DNA from: Nemertoderma westbladi
Lineage: Eukaryota; Xenacoelomorpha; Nemertodermatida; Nemertodermatidae
Length of the DNA stretch: 64,000 nucleotides
Direction of reading: 5' to 3'
NCBI GenBank assembly: GCA_032718475.1
Contig: JAUCBJ010006999.1
Coordinates: 1-64,000 of the forward strand
Positions 33,201 to 41,450 of the stretch are shown in pieces (position 1 is the first letter of the stretch; every line of letters starts with the position of its first letter). Made by a program: the position numbers and the translations under genes. Below the pieces are notes generated by a model. That model did not search any database and was not told the origin of the DNA. It saw nothing but the letters and a program-made list of their open reading frames with translations.

Positions 33201-34113
33201 ATAGTTTCTCTTCTTGCATCGCTGCTTGTGCCGTCAACAGTTGTGCTTGTTCCTCCGCTTCTCGTTGTTGCCTGTCGCGCTGTTGTTGCTGTCTGGAAAT
33301 TTCTGACGTCACTATACTTATCTCGCCAATTTCGCTGCGAATACTCACTAACGATTGGTCCAGTATTCCCGGTGCCGATTCCATTCGTACGGGTGAAGTT
33401 TCCCTCGTATATTCCGGCACGGTTTCCGAATCGCTGACATCTTCGCCGCACATACGTAAGTGGTCCGTCAGATGTTTCAATTGTCCATCCAATCGGTACA
33501 ATTCCTGTTCTTCCTCGGGCTGTAATAATTCGTCCGAAACTGACTCACCTAACAACTGGTCCGCTTGTTCCTGTTGTATCTGCCTAATCGTCGACTTAAA
33601 CTGAATCAGTTTCTCTCTAGCGATCATTAGTTTCTCGAGGATTCTAAGTTGAGTGTCCATGTCCTGTCTCTGTCTAGCTAGATCTTGTAGGCCAACTAGA
33701 TTATCTACGGACTTATATACTTTACTCTGTACTCTAACCTGGAGGGTGTAGAACTCGAATCGAGACATCGGAGCGGTCAACCCGTCTAATATGCGTTGGC
33801 CTTCTCCAATACTCCTGGTTATATGCGCCATGTAACCTCCGACGCTTCTAACCACACTTTCCTGGCTTCCTGCTGAACTTACCATGTCCGTTTCCCTGTA
33901 TCTAGGTTGCGGAACAGTTAGAAAGTCCTCGGTCCTGCCGTCGCCTCGTACTACGGCATCCGGTACTCCCGTTGGATGTACTGGTGACGCGCACGGTGTA
34001 GGTTCGGTAGGCTCGCGAGTCTTCCCCTGTTGTTCTTCCGCTGCTGACTTATCCGCGTCACATGAGTCATAGTCGGTTTGTGTATTCTTCGTATAGTCTT
34101 GTTTGTCACTCAT
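27259..34113 (-). CDS. ORF1 of the giant element: Gag-protease-integrase polyprotein without RT
   Basis: The uninterrupted 2,284-codon frame starts at the ATG at 34,113. Order of parts (approximate residues): N-terminal region with Glu/Gln/Ala-rich coiled coils (about 250-470); a threefold 28-residue repeat (about 598-684); BEL/Pao gag domain (DUF1759-like, KFSGSSKHWHTFVDYI, about 855-1010); zinc knuckles ending CWRCTRHGHVRKDC and CPSCGRNHDGLLH (about 1095-1165); retroelement aspartic protease (DUF1758-like, YAILDSASSHSYVD, about 1264-1420); a repeat-rich Lys/Pro/Asp linker (about 1420-1790); integrase with HHCC zinc finger (HLHLKHAGRHHC...CIICKKVH, about 1895-1950), core DDE (IDCFGP, YSDQGTNF, WERLIRS, about 1975-2090) and the BEL-type C-terminal domain (KPGDHVLLAEV, about 2205-2270). 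Canonical BEL/Pao pol has RT and RNase H between protease and integrase; here the linker replaces them. The protease motif is DSA rather than DTG/DSG. Confidence 0.9.
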   Translation of the reverse strand: MSDKQDYTKNTQTDYDSCDADKSAAEEQQGKTREPTEPTPCASPVHPTGVPDAVVRGDGRTEDFLTVPQPRYRETDMVSSAGSQESVVRSVGGYMAHITRSIGEGQRILDGLTAPMSRFEFYTLQVRVQSKVYKSVDNLVGLQDLARQRQDMDTQLRILEKLMIAREKLIQFKSTIRQIQQEQADQLLGESVSDELLQPEEEQELYRLDGQLKHLTDHLRMCGEDVSDSETVPEYTRETSPVRMESAPGILDQSLVSIRSEIGEISIVTSEISRQQQQRDRQQREAEEQAQLLTAQAAMQEEKLCVANVARISHLQEQAELEAAEMERLELEIAQRTATAELAQQAAAAELERQAAAAESERRAATAELERRAAELEEHKRVSEARAEMKKRQIKAQSAIRQAELEAQQQQTEQREKEVKLHFELGKKARELANAKEDLDLQARDRSMRSRDGHDLDQLEVRHRQIQERKKEGSVGAPGRERQLVKDVCQRFPQVTHMFAPVTTKEPVSIAGSSDISPIHGATEHRFVIPNEFIPPRATSSPIPRVKVSNPPITDRSSLLTGPALLTTKQVSPPLTPKPVTHYAYPMTFRPTRPLDSNAVIRPPFNQFTSQSTTSRKTCEPTEQRRTVETRPFNQFTSQSTTSRKTCEPTEQRRTVETRPFNQFTSQSTTSRKTCEPTEQRRSVDDVPKRAVRIRTTQRTRARRPPYPDDSSTSSESDYPKREVFRTGAADEYKRERSDNSFADNPPQNTPTQKALQPTDAISTQQFADILRPVVNKLAQIEERLEEGYTDSSRNSEFEHNRHPKGPQRPVPSNPTSYQGKAPRRENINQVTNQGRETLNVAEEIAKFAARQGLPVQQPPKFSGSSKHWHTFVDYIESQIAVCAFTSREKFNYLLQTLSGEPKRLAETFVGVPDAFELAYDRLTSIYGGTVSMARSVIEELCKGGAITKPVDLLKLADEIKNAITTLRSIGQLDYGNTPTVLLKIIGRLHHRLRREWRKVEYQREERGGFLKLEDVYLLISREAVVETRSNYTDQHIVAEGITLPSSSNRQKPQTTSTKTATYATPTESRQFSDGNRVSAPIGTKQTRQQLSADFNGCQYCEHLGKRYIGHKLRGCRQFRELNSEERRLQIRPLDSCWRCTRHGHVRKDCPNTDTCPSCGRNHDGLLHTDSHTPTKRFAREHPEAAARCDAAYRKRESKTTPTFVTHIEDCFSEQSGSSDEESEDDEYSNGDEQPSIALLTTDQLKGFSVIPIKVTGTKGSKWIYAILDSASSHSYVDEKIADVVTDLRQGKHVSYTVSSMHGQRAIPVTRVKLDLDSLLPRSQHSERERSLLPFRDLTFAATKDFSNLLGPVPAQSLEDRKYFRHLGVPECPANYRSVAMLIGTDQFNLHQVWETRPSAVVAGNAYACRTPIGWYTRAPVRTLDVSDEEDDVQSTCSLLTITSIHSFSHDVDHTTLHTKHNRRVTSMISHKEQLIHKVSLELGEKTSQLEIPSTTDDRLASLPTPTTPTMPVDTKKRTTAAKLKKKPKAKWKDITSKVKRGRLASLSTPDISPDGQPDISPDGQPDTLLDSQPDILPDISQNVPPDVSNALTNSKAAVSLLERPSIDKQPDTLPDVSPDTLLDSRLDTSNVLTNNKAAVSLLERPCIDKLPILTHLSNHKHGETSCITDVGSTYANVNTGVTLRSRDIPNLQPMSKPGINVGRKISLPKPADPIEFKPPLAIDLQSTDNQGKKTKKDKLLVDPDGSTVNKGILTGGPVGPSSNSKPSKFSIDLPDDVTNTYVDRIVNLTDSWSNACRKLAWIVRFVQYVKGKRDFTRRLTLAEIERCEIQLIRHYQLRYFAREFTSISQGQPIKSSPILSWSPIIYNGLICHKSRLQNIDFNTNFRYPIIIPQHHELQRAMILDAHLHLKHAGRHHCLSYLRTRFVLIRPSKALSSVTRTCIICKKVHSRIGTQEMSELPQARLQAFRPPFTETGIDCFGPIHTKRGRILVKRWGLIFTCMSSRAVHIERVMDLSTNAFILALRRFIARRGLVKCLYSDQGTNFVGARNEIARAFKKLDHDQISNELQPHKIVWKFNPPDSPWRGGVWERLIRSIKTAMAKVIPVNHILTDDQLTTLFVEIEAILNTRPIVLVPDDKQSQFALTPAHLLMQAPTTLTPLSIPMESDSYGRKAWKITQLLANKFWEIWQNHYLPSISARTTWYNNTRALKPGDHVLLAEVNLKRRFWITGVILATHPSMDGVTRTVTVRTIDGRTVDRPTQRLVLLEETRNESGDYKSPPNTSK

Positions 34114-34959
34114 TTCGGTAGTTGTAAGTCAAGTGAAGTGAGTGTCAAAGTATCGAGTTTACCGTATTTGTATAAGACGGTACTAATTACAGTCATATAA
34201 AATTAGCCTACCGGCCGATTTTATAGCAGATGGATAAAATTAGCCTAAACGGCCAATTTTACAGCAAATAAATGTCACGGAATAAGTATATAATAAAATT
34301 AGCCTAGCGGCCAATTTTATAACAAATAAATCGGATAACGATATGCGTTATCAAAAGGTAAATTAAATACAATAATACGGACTAATTCAGCAATGAACAA
34401 AGAAATCATACGGAATGCATAAATACTTGAGACAGTGGAACCCACAATAATTTTAACTAATACGGTAATGCCTAACTTATTTATGCAACTTTTCGAACTC
34501 ACCCACTCCAATAATTCTCCAGAAAAACAGATTCCCAGATACAAACCGAACGTGAACCTTTCCGTTTTTAACGTTGCGGACGAAACGCGATTTTCCCAAC
34601 CAAAGTTGTTGAGTTATCTATCTCCCAAACTTGCTAAACACGGTCTTGCTCCCGTTACAGCCTAGAAATGAGTTCTGAATCCTGAAAAAACAAAAGAGTT
34701 AGGTTTTACTTTACGAAAATTTTGTACCGGTACAATATGGTATTTAAACCCTTTTAAACACCGGTATTCAATTCCAAAAATAATTTTACACGCGGTTCAA
34801 ATCAAATTTTATTTCAAAAAATTAGCACTTAGCTAATCAAATATAAATTTTTACCTCAAAATACAAAATTTTCAAATAACTTTAGTCCTACCGAACCGTA
34901 GTTCAGTAAAACATATTCCTACTAAATTAGGAAATATGTTAAAATAATCATATTCCTAC
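34114..34959 (-). other. Leader of the giant element (between 5' LTR and ORF1)
   Basis: It contains three similar hairpins (34,197-34,224, 34,234-34,261 and 34,293-34,320) and a near-perfect inverted repeat (arms about 34,910-34,921 and 34,927-34,940). The bases directly inside the LTR (minus strand from 34,959) read GTAGGAATATGATT, which is not an obvious tRNA 3'-end complement, so the primer-binding site is unidentified. Confidence 0.7.
34197..34320 (-). repeat. Three tandemly spaced hairpins in the leader
   Basis: Each unit reads about ATAAAATTAGCC, a 4-5-base loop, then GGCCAATTTTAT (first copy GGCCGATTTTAT). Stems are 10-12 bp with a bulge. Spacing is 37 and 59 bases. Position and repetition suggest a packaging or dimerisation signal; that is inference. 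Confidence 0.75.
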
Positions 34960-36878
34960 TAAAATTGGAGAGATACGCCTATTCCTACTATCGGAAGAGA
35001 CGGTAACAATACCTGCAATATCCTACTGTAAAGTTTGTAAATCAAATCATAAATCCGACCTTCTCACCAAAACAGTAAACCCCAAGTAAGCGAATATATT
35101 GCAGTATCGATCTCTTTTAACCGGTGAGGCAGAAAACAGTCTACGAGCAGACAAACTTCGATAAAACAAAATCCCGCGCAGCGAATCCTAAAATCAGGCT
35201 GACTCACTGACGGACTAAGGGGCTCGTATACTTTGCCGCGGTGTGATTTATATGGTTGGGCAAAGGGACGCTAGCTAGGTGTAGAGCAGATTTGGAGATG
35301 GCTAACTAGCGAGCAAAGTGCAGTAAGGACGAAAGTTAATTTTATATATTTCGAGGTGTAAATAAATTTTAACGCGCGTGTGTTAATTCTGAACGGTCAA
35401 AGCAGTTTTGCTCCTTCACATATATAATTACTGGGTACGGTGTGCATTTTACGAATATTCTAATTTTATAACTTGTAGGTCCAATACTCACGAATGATAA
35501 GGTTCCTTCCCCTCTTGCGTATTTCCAGGACTCAAATTCAGGCATAAGGTTAATACTACGCCCAGAATTCGGCAATTTTAGGTACCAGGTCCCTGATACT
35601 AAGAAGAGATGTGTTAGTTTACTACTGTAGGCGTACGGGTACTAATAGCTATCCTGGCTCCTATCTAGAATTTTAGTCACCCAGGTAGTCCGGGTAACTT
35701 CCTATTAGGGCGTTGGCGGGGACACGGTAGATGTTAGTATATCCCTGATAGCCTCAATTTATTTGCGCCTAGCGTAAACTGCCCTACCGCCTGAACGGTA
35801 CAATCCCAATTCAGGTGAAAACACAGCAACCCCCCTAGCCTACAAGTTCTGATGTAATAGACACGGTCGTACTGCAAATAGTCGCACACACACCTGTACT
35901 TAGCAAGAGTTAAGCGTACAGTTTGCTGCACCCTAACCAATGTGTATGCCTTGTACCGGTGTGCCTACGTCCTATCTGCGTACTAGTATCTGCTCTCTCT
36001 CCCTCCCCCCCCGTAGGAATATGAAGGTCTACTGCGGTTTTCCCTGAATCAAGACAGTACAGTCCCTATGATGTAAATTTTAGGCTTGCAGCGTGTCACT
36101 ACGTCTACCTTTGATCTTTTGGTCTTACACTTAGGTAGCAAGGATCGAACGCTGTCTAACCTTTCAGGCGATGGGCGAATAACTAGATGGTATTGCGGGT
36201 TGTCTCTCGTCTACATTCCCGTGATGTTCCCGTTCATTGCTGCGGCCCGATCTCTAGCCGGCCATCCTGTCCCTGAGTTTGTTCACCGTAGTGAAACCAT
36301 AGTAAAACAGATAGAAAAGGGCTGAGATGTGACTGGTATTTCTGACTTTATTACAAAACATATAATAACTATTATACAATAAACAATGTAATCTGAAATA
36401 AGACAGAAAGTTAAGGTAGATTAGATTGAATGATAGATAACTAATGAACGAAATCGCACCTTTATATACTAAATTTGTGCTGCAATCAATCGAGAAAATT
36501 CTCGATTGTTCTATGGGTTCTAACAAGGTTTTAAAGATAGCTTATTGGTCCAGCTAATATATAACTTGCACGACATTGGTTACAATCAAATAACTACAGC
36601 CTTATTGGTACAGACAAATGCAATTAATTTGTAGCGGTTAATTTAAATGAGTTGAAATTCTGCACAAAAAATAATTCGCACTTACTAGGATTCGAACTCG
36701 ATACCTACTACACATATAATTTCCAACGCTCTACCAACTGAGCTACTGAACCACTTGACCGATAGATGCATAATAGATAGAACCAATACTAATGAGAACT
36801 CAAAGCAATCTTTACAAAGTTAATTCGAATAAAATAAAAGTTTGAAAATCCACGGCATTTAGGGAATATAATTCTATA
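34960..36878 (-). repeat. 5' LTR of the giant BEL/Pao-type element
   Basis: Partner of 20,055-21,973. It should hold the promoter for the element transcript. The tRNA-like block recurs at 36,677-36,752. A perfect 22-base palindrome (CAATCGAGAA-AA-TTCTCGATTG) lies at 36,487-36,508. Confidence 0.92.
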
Positions 36879-36883
36879 ATGTT

Positions 36884-37429
36884 ACTGATTAATGGCCCAT
36901 TTAATATCTAAATTTGTAAAAAAAAAGTTGCCTTTTTTTCCATTGCTTTCACATCCATGCAAGCCTATTTGTTATCCTCATTTATTCCAAATCGCCTCTT
37001 GTACTCATTATAGGACTGATCGGCATGGATGTGCGAGGTGCTTTCCCTGTATTCCGATTCAATGTGCACCAGAATTTTATTCTGTTGCCTCTGCAGGTTA
37101 TTGTTAAATCTTTTAGATACAATGTATATGTTTCTTGCTCCAATTTTGCTTCTTTGACCTTCTATCCTGTAATTTTGCTCTTTCTATCGATGTATCACTT
37201 AATTCTGTCGCGCCTGCTCCAATTTCTAGAACATAGTGCCTCCAGCCATTGTGCTTGCTTGGATATATATATATGTGGTATATTTTATATTTTCAGGTGC
37301 TGCAGATTGTATGGTCTTCACAAAGAACTTAGCTGTATTTTCGATGTGACCGTATGGTGTACTAGGTGACAGGCTAGAACTTCTAGCTAGAGATTTTCTA
37401 CCCCAGATGGGGGTCCTCAACTTGTCTCA
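36884..37429. other. Unassigned spacer
   Basis: AT-rich DNA with no recognised coding or repeat signal. Short open frames at 36,892-37,369 show no motif. Confidence 0.4.
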
Positions 37430-38340
37430 GACTCTGTGAAATCCTTCCTATCGAATTGGGGAGTTAAACTCGAACCCTCGACCCCCCTACCTCGCCCACA
37501 CCAATGGCAGAGCCGAGGCAGCAGTTAAGGCACTAATGAAACTAATCCGCAGTGCGAACCACGACCCCGACGGTATTGTATGGGGCGTGCAATACCGTCG
37601 GGGTCGTGGTTCGCACTTCGCAGTTCGGATAGCATTCCGGAACACACCCCGGTAGGGTGGAAAACCCCCCACCCAACTCCTCTATGGGTGAAACATCCTA
37701 AAGGCCCTCCCTGTTCATTTCTTTTACTTTGACCATAAATGGAGAAAAGGTTTTGATGAACTGGACGAAATTGCGGTTTCCCACCAACAAGACTTGCTGC
37801 GCTCAAATTACGATGGCCACACTGGGCCTTTGCAGGTGCTTTTCATTGGTCAACCAGTGGTCACCAAGGATGCCCGTACCAAGCGCTGGACTGGCCAATG
37901 TAGCCCTACTGTGACTGAGGCCCTACCGAACCACGACTACCACGGGCAACAACAAACGTGGAAACCATGCGTGTGGTGCTGCAAGAGTGTACTGCTTCGT
38001 GTGAGGCACTACACAGCGCCCCCTAGCGGCTTGCCACTGACCCCGACGTCCATGCCACCTTGAATACAGCAACACAACCCGCAGTGCCCCACGCCCACCC
38101 AGCTCATGGGCAGAAGTCGCCATGCGCCCAGCTGTGCCCAGGGTGCCTAGCCCACCCCCCTCTCCAGCCACTGTACCCCAGCCCACACCCGCCCCACCAC
38201 AATCCTCCCTGACAACCCCCCCATCTCCAGCCGCTGTAGCCCACCCCACACCCGCCCCACCACAATCCTCCCCATCAGCCCGAACCCGAGTGATCAGGGA
38301 ACCCACACGATGCGCAAACTCTGACTATGAGTAAACGAAT
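37430..38340 (+). pseudogene. Ty3/gypsy integrase C-terminal relic
   Basis: HTNGRAEAAVKALMKLIRSA (about 37,497-37,556) is the end of the integrase core, where SNGxAExAVK is the common form. FRNTP follows at about 37,630 after a palindromic duplication. VVTKDARTKRWTGQC (about 37,858) and ALPNHDY resemble the C-terminal domain. A proline-rich end with TRVIREPTR at about 38,290-38,313 matches the end of such polyproteins. Frames change several times, so it is dead. Confidence 0.65.
37551..37617. repeat. 28-bp perfect inverted repeat
   Basis: Arms 37,551-37,578 and 37,590-37,617 are perfectly complementary around an 11-base spacer. The arm is coding sequence of the gypsy integrase relic, copied in inverted form. 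Confidence 0.95.
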
Positions 38341-38537
38341 TTAAATTAATTAATTAATATACAAAAATTAATTAATAACTTGATAACTTGATTAATAACT
38401 TAATATGGACAGTAGGTTTATAGCAAAATATTCTTGTTTTATAGATTCCAGATATGGTATAAGGAATGATATACTGCTGTACCAATATTGGATACCAAAT
38501 TAATTAATCGGGAAATTAAATAATTATTCAACTGTTG
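38341..38537. other. AT-rich spacer
   Basis: Consists largely of TTAATTAATTAA-type words; no gene is seen. Confidence 0.5.
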
Positions 38538-39020
38538 ATTAAATGTCTCAACGCTGTTGTAACTGCGATACTCGTTCTTATGAACCCTCTAGCCGATGTG
38601 GTTATGCGCGAGCAGGGTGGCCCTGCTGAAATTGTCATCCACAAGCAGTTGGAAACTGCAAAAACCCACACCAACCACAAACCACGGGATTGGTTCCGAA
38701 CTTGAGCAATCCTCAGGTAACTACATTCCTTGACGGAACAGCTCCCAACCTCGATATGACTCTGGTTGTCTCCGCAGCCTCATCAGTCCTCGATGATAGC
38801 AAATCTTCCTTCTCCCGGACACTTTTTCCTTCGAGCTCCCCAATATCTCCCACACCTGGACCAGATCAAACCCATAACCCAGCTGTCAACGGCGCTAAAC
38901 TCTCAGATCCCTCTTCCACTCCCAACAATGTTTCATCAAATAGCTTCTCGACCTCGGGTTTGCTCGAGACTGCCATTGGGGGTCCTTTCGTTAATGGACC
39001 TAGTTGCTCCACCGATGCCA
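38538..39020 (+). pseudogene. RLE-type LINE N-terminal region, first half (interrupted)
   Basis: A Cys-rich start (RCCNCDT...CGYARAGWPC, with a stop inside) corresponds to the cluster at 10,990 on the minus strand. It continues to IGGPFVNGPSCSTDA, where an RTE-like LINE is inserted. The second half resumes at 41,040. The family has at least two copies in this window. Confidence 0.6.
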
Positions 39021-41039
39021 GTTCCTGTATACCCTCACAACAGGAAACGGGCCCCCTGGACTGACAACCATATTCAGAAGTGCCTAAATGACCTCTACAA
39101 GGCGCAGAAAGAGTCCCGACTCAAACTACAGTGGCCAAGAATGCAGTTAAGGTTGCATCTAGGTCCCTGAACAGGCAGTACTCTGTTAATTTACAGGAGC
39201 TAATAAACCAACAGGTTGATGCCATCAATGATGCTGACGACAGCAGGCAATCATCCCAGGCATGGAGATCGATCAACTTGCTTGCTGGTCGAAAAAGCCA
39301 ACCAACCACAAAGGTTAAGGCTGAATCACCAGCCGATCGCCTCAATGGTTGGAAGGCCCACTTTGAAAAGCTCCTCAATAATGACAGGGTATTGCCTGAT
39401 AACTTTATAGAAGTAAAAGTGTCTGAGTCTGTACTCCCAGATATTCCCATTGGTGATATCTCCTTTGCAGAAGTGAAGGCTGCTGCAAAGAGCATTAAGA
39501 CCAATCGTGCCAGTGGAGTAGATGGTGTTACCCCTGAGGTCTTTAAAATACCTGAGTGTTTAAAGCTCATCTATCCCATCATAGTAGACATGTACCGTAC
39601 AACAAGAGTCCCACAAGAAATGAAAACAAATAAGTTGGTGCCAGTTCCCAAGAAGGGCAACCTAACACTCTATGGTTCTTTTCGGGGAATCTCATTGATC
39701 TCGATTGCTGCAAAGCTATACAATAGAATTCTATTAAATCGCATCAGGGATCCCATTGAGAGACTGCTCTGTGGAAATCAGAATGGGTTCCGTAAAGGTC
39801 GTGGGACCATGGAGCCCATTTTGGCACTTAGAAGGATAATTGAAGAGTTATCAAAAAAGAAAGACAGGCATCTGGCTGTTATCTTTGTTGACTTCTTCAA
39901 GGCCTTTGATTCAGTCTCTCGCTCACGTATGTTCAGCATACTTTCGTTATAGGGATTCCTGATGAAGTTATTACAGCAATCAGATCAGTATACGATGGTT
40001 TGACAACATTTGTGTCTACTGTTGACGGTGACACAGAACCATTTGAAGTGTTATGGGGCGTCCTCCAGGGAGACACACTTGCACCATTCTTGTTCATAAT
40101 TGTGGTTGAATATGTTCTACGCATGTCCTTAGATCATCATAATGATGATGGGGTGATGATAACTCCACCTACTGGCTCCAGAAGTCGAGGAAATCCTGCC
40201 AAGTACCTAACTGATCTAGACTTTGCTGATGACCTAGGAGTACTCTCAGAATCACTAGAGGGAGCCCAACGGCTCCTCAGCTCATTAGATCATGCTGCTT
40301 CAGGTGTTGGTCTTTTTATTAACTCCAGAAAGACCAAAATTTTGACAGTTAACTTTGAAAGTCCTCAGCAAGTCTCTGATCGGATGAGCATAAGCTCAAA
40401 ATATGGTATGCTTGAGCATGTGGATGACTTCTGTTACCTGGGATCATGGATCCGGAAGTCAGGTGAGGACCTTCGAATACGTAAGGGAAAGGCATGGGCA
40501 CCCTTGAATAGACTTTCCAGGATTTGGAAGTCACCGAGAATTAATCGGAAACTTAAGGTCCGGTTATTTAGAGCAGCAGTAGTTCCAGTACTCCTCTATG
40601 GGAGTCCATGCTGGGCTCTAACTGCTGAGGACACCAAATCTCTGGACGGCACATTCACAAGAATGCTACGCCGGGTTCATTGTGTCAAGTTCAATGCACA
40701 CATCTCCAACCAGGCACTATATAACATTGGAGGTGTCTCATTGGTTCCCCCAAGCTTGACACTAGAAGAAAATCGCCTCCGCTTTGCAGGACATTGCTTT
40801 CGCCGTGAGGACCAGCCAGTGCATAATCTTGTACTTTGGCAGCCTCATGGAGTGAATAAGCATGGTGGACAGCCCATGACTTTCTTGAGACGTATCTTAA
40901 AGGACACTGGCCTTGAAGATGCGGATGATCTAGCAAATGTCATGGGTGATAGGGAGTTGTGGCGGTGCAATTTTGTCGATAAGCCGGCACAGCATTCTTA
41001 AAAATGCAGCTGCAATGCAGCATGCCAATCCTAGTAGTA
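39021..41039 (+). mobile_element. RTE-like LINE, 5'-truncated, with 43-bp target duplication
   Basis: Flanks 38,978-39,020 and 41,040-41,082 are 43-bp duplicates with four differences, all transitions. The copy starts within the region before the RT and ends in the family 3' tail (GCAATGCAGCATGCC, then TAG repeats). It inserted into the N-terminal ORF of an RLE-type LINE. Fragments of its 3' end recur at 5,060, 61,168, 62,733 and 63,049. Confidence 0.87.
39131..41001 (+). pseudogene. RTE-like LINE reverse transcriptase, one or two lesions
   Basis: Frame 39,131-39,952 gives the RT start: VPVPKKGN, FRGISLISIAAKLYNRI, NQNGFRKGRG and VDFFKAFDS (catalytic Asp). A TAG at about 39,950 coincides with a frame change. 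The second frame, 40,000-41,001, carries GVLQGDTLAPFLFI, DLDFADDLG (catalytic Asp pair) and the C-terminal LLYGSPCWAL and RFAGHCFRRED. All RT catalytic residues are present, so apart from the break this is the best-preserved RT of its family here. The endonuclease is missing by 5' truncation. Confidence 0.85.
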
Positions 41040-41450
41040 GGGGGTCCTTTTGTTAATGGACCTGGTTGCTCCACCAATGCTACTTGGGAAGCGCGCCATT
41101 CTCGCCCACCTGCCCAGCCGTCCTTATTTAGTTCCAGGAGGAAACGCCGGTCGTAAGGTAGTAGATGTCCCTACCCGTGAAATCGAGAAACAAGCAGAAG
41201 GGTTGTACCCTTCCGAGCGGCCTCTTTGTTTCATCGCCACAGTTTTTCAGCGTGATCCAGAAACCACTAAGAGCACTGATATACGGAGAACTATCCTGAG
41301 GCGTGTCGAGATGTCGGAATACAGCCAAGTCGATCCACATATAGCGGAGGCTGTGAGGTGCAAGTTCCAAGTGAGCACCAACTGCAAGTTCCAAGTGAGC
41401 ACCATGGTCGACGAGCATGGAATGGTTTGGGGTTCGGCGACAGAGTAGGT
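41040..41450 (+). pseudogene. RLE-type LINE N-terminal region, second half
   Basis: It continues the frame broken at 39,020: GPFVNGPGCSTNATWEARHS, then NAGRKVVDV, YPSERPLCFIATVFQRDP and RRTILRRVEM, parallel to the minus-strand copy at 10,262-10,990. The rest of the element (RT and endonuclease) is absent to the right; 3' loss is not the usual LINE truncation. Confidence 0.62.

Larger units (their letters stand above)
22271..34025 (-). repeat. Dispersed 20-bp motif with palindromic core (10 copies)
   Basis: GGTAGGCTCGCGAGTCTTCC or close variants occur (plus-strand reading) at 22,271, 22,836, 25,811, 26,956, 29,471, 32,080, 32,164, 32,248 and 34,006, plus an inverted, more diverged copy at 29,603-29,622. 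The core CTCGCGAG is self-complementary; some copies read CTCGCAAG or CTCACAAG. Copies lie in ORF1, ORF2, the inter-ORF gap and the 3' untranslated part, but not in the LTRs. Within ORFs they read as RLASL or in another frame as K-T-(R/C)-E-P-T. Confidence 0.9.
20055..36878 (-). mobile_element. Giant BEL/Pao-type LTR retrotransposon lacking reverse transcriptase
   Basis: Two 1,919-bp direct repeats bound a 13-kb interior. A perfect 5-bp duplication ATGTT flanks the whole (20,050-20,054 and 36,879-36,883). The interior encodes ORF1 (gag, protease, integrase) and ORF2 (unknown) on the minus strand, so the 5' LTR is the right one. The LTRs differ by one base that I can see (T at 21,935, G at 36,840), which points to very recent insertion. 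The ends are 5'-TA...TA-3' rather than TG...CA. Total length is 16,824 bp, far larger than the 6-10 kb usual for BEL/Pao. No RT or RNase H motif is found in either ORF. Confidence 0.9.

Noticed and set aside
32958-33451. Plus-strand and minus-strand ORFs over the coiled-coil region of ORF1
   Set aside because: Alternate frames of Gln/Ala/Glu-rich codon repeats; no independent evidence.
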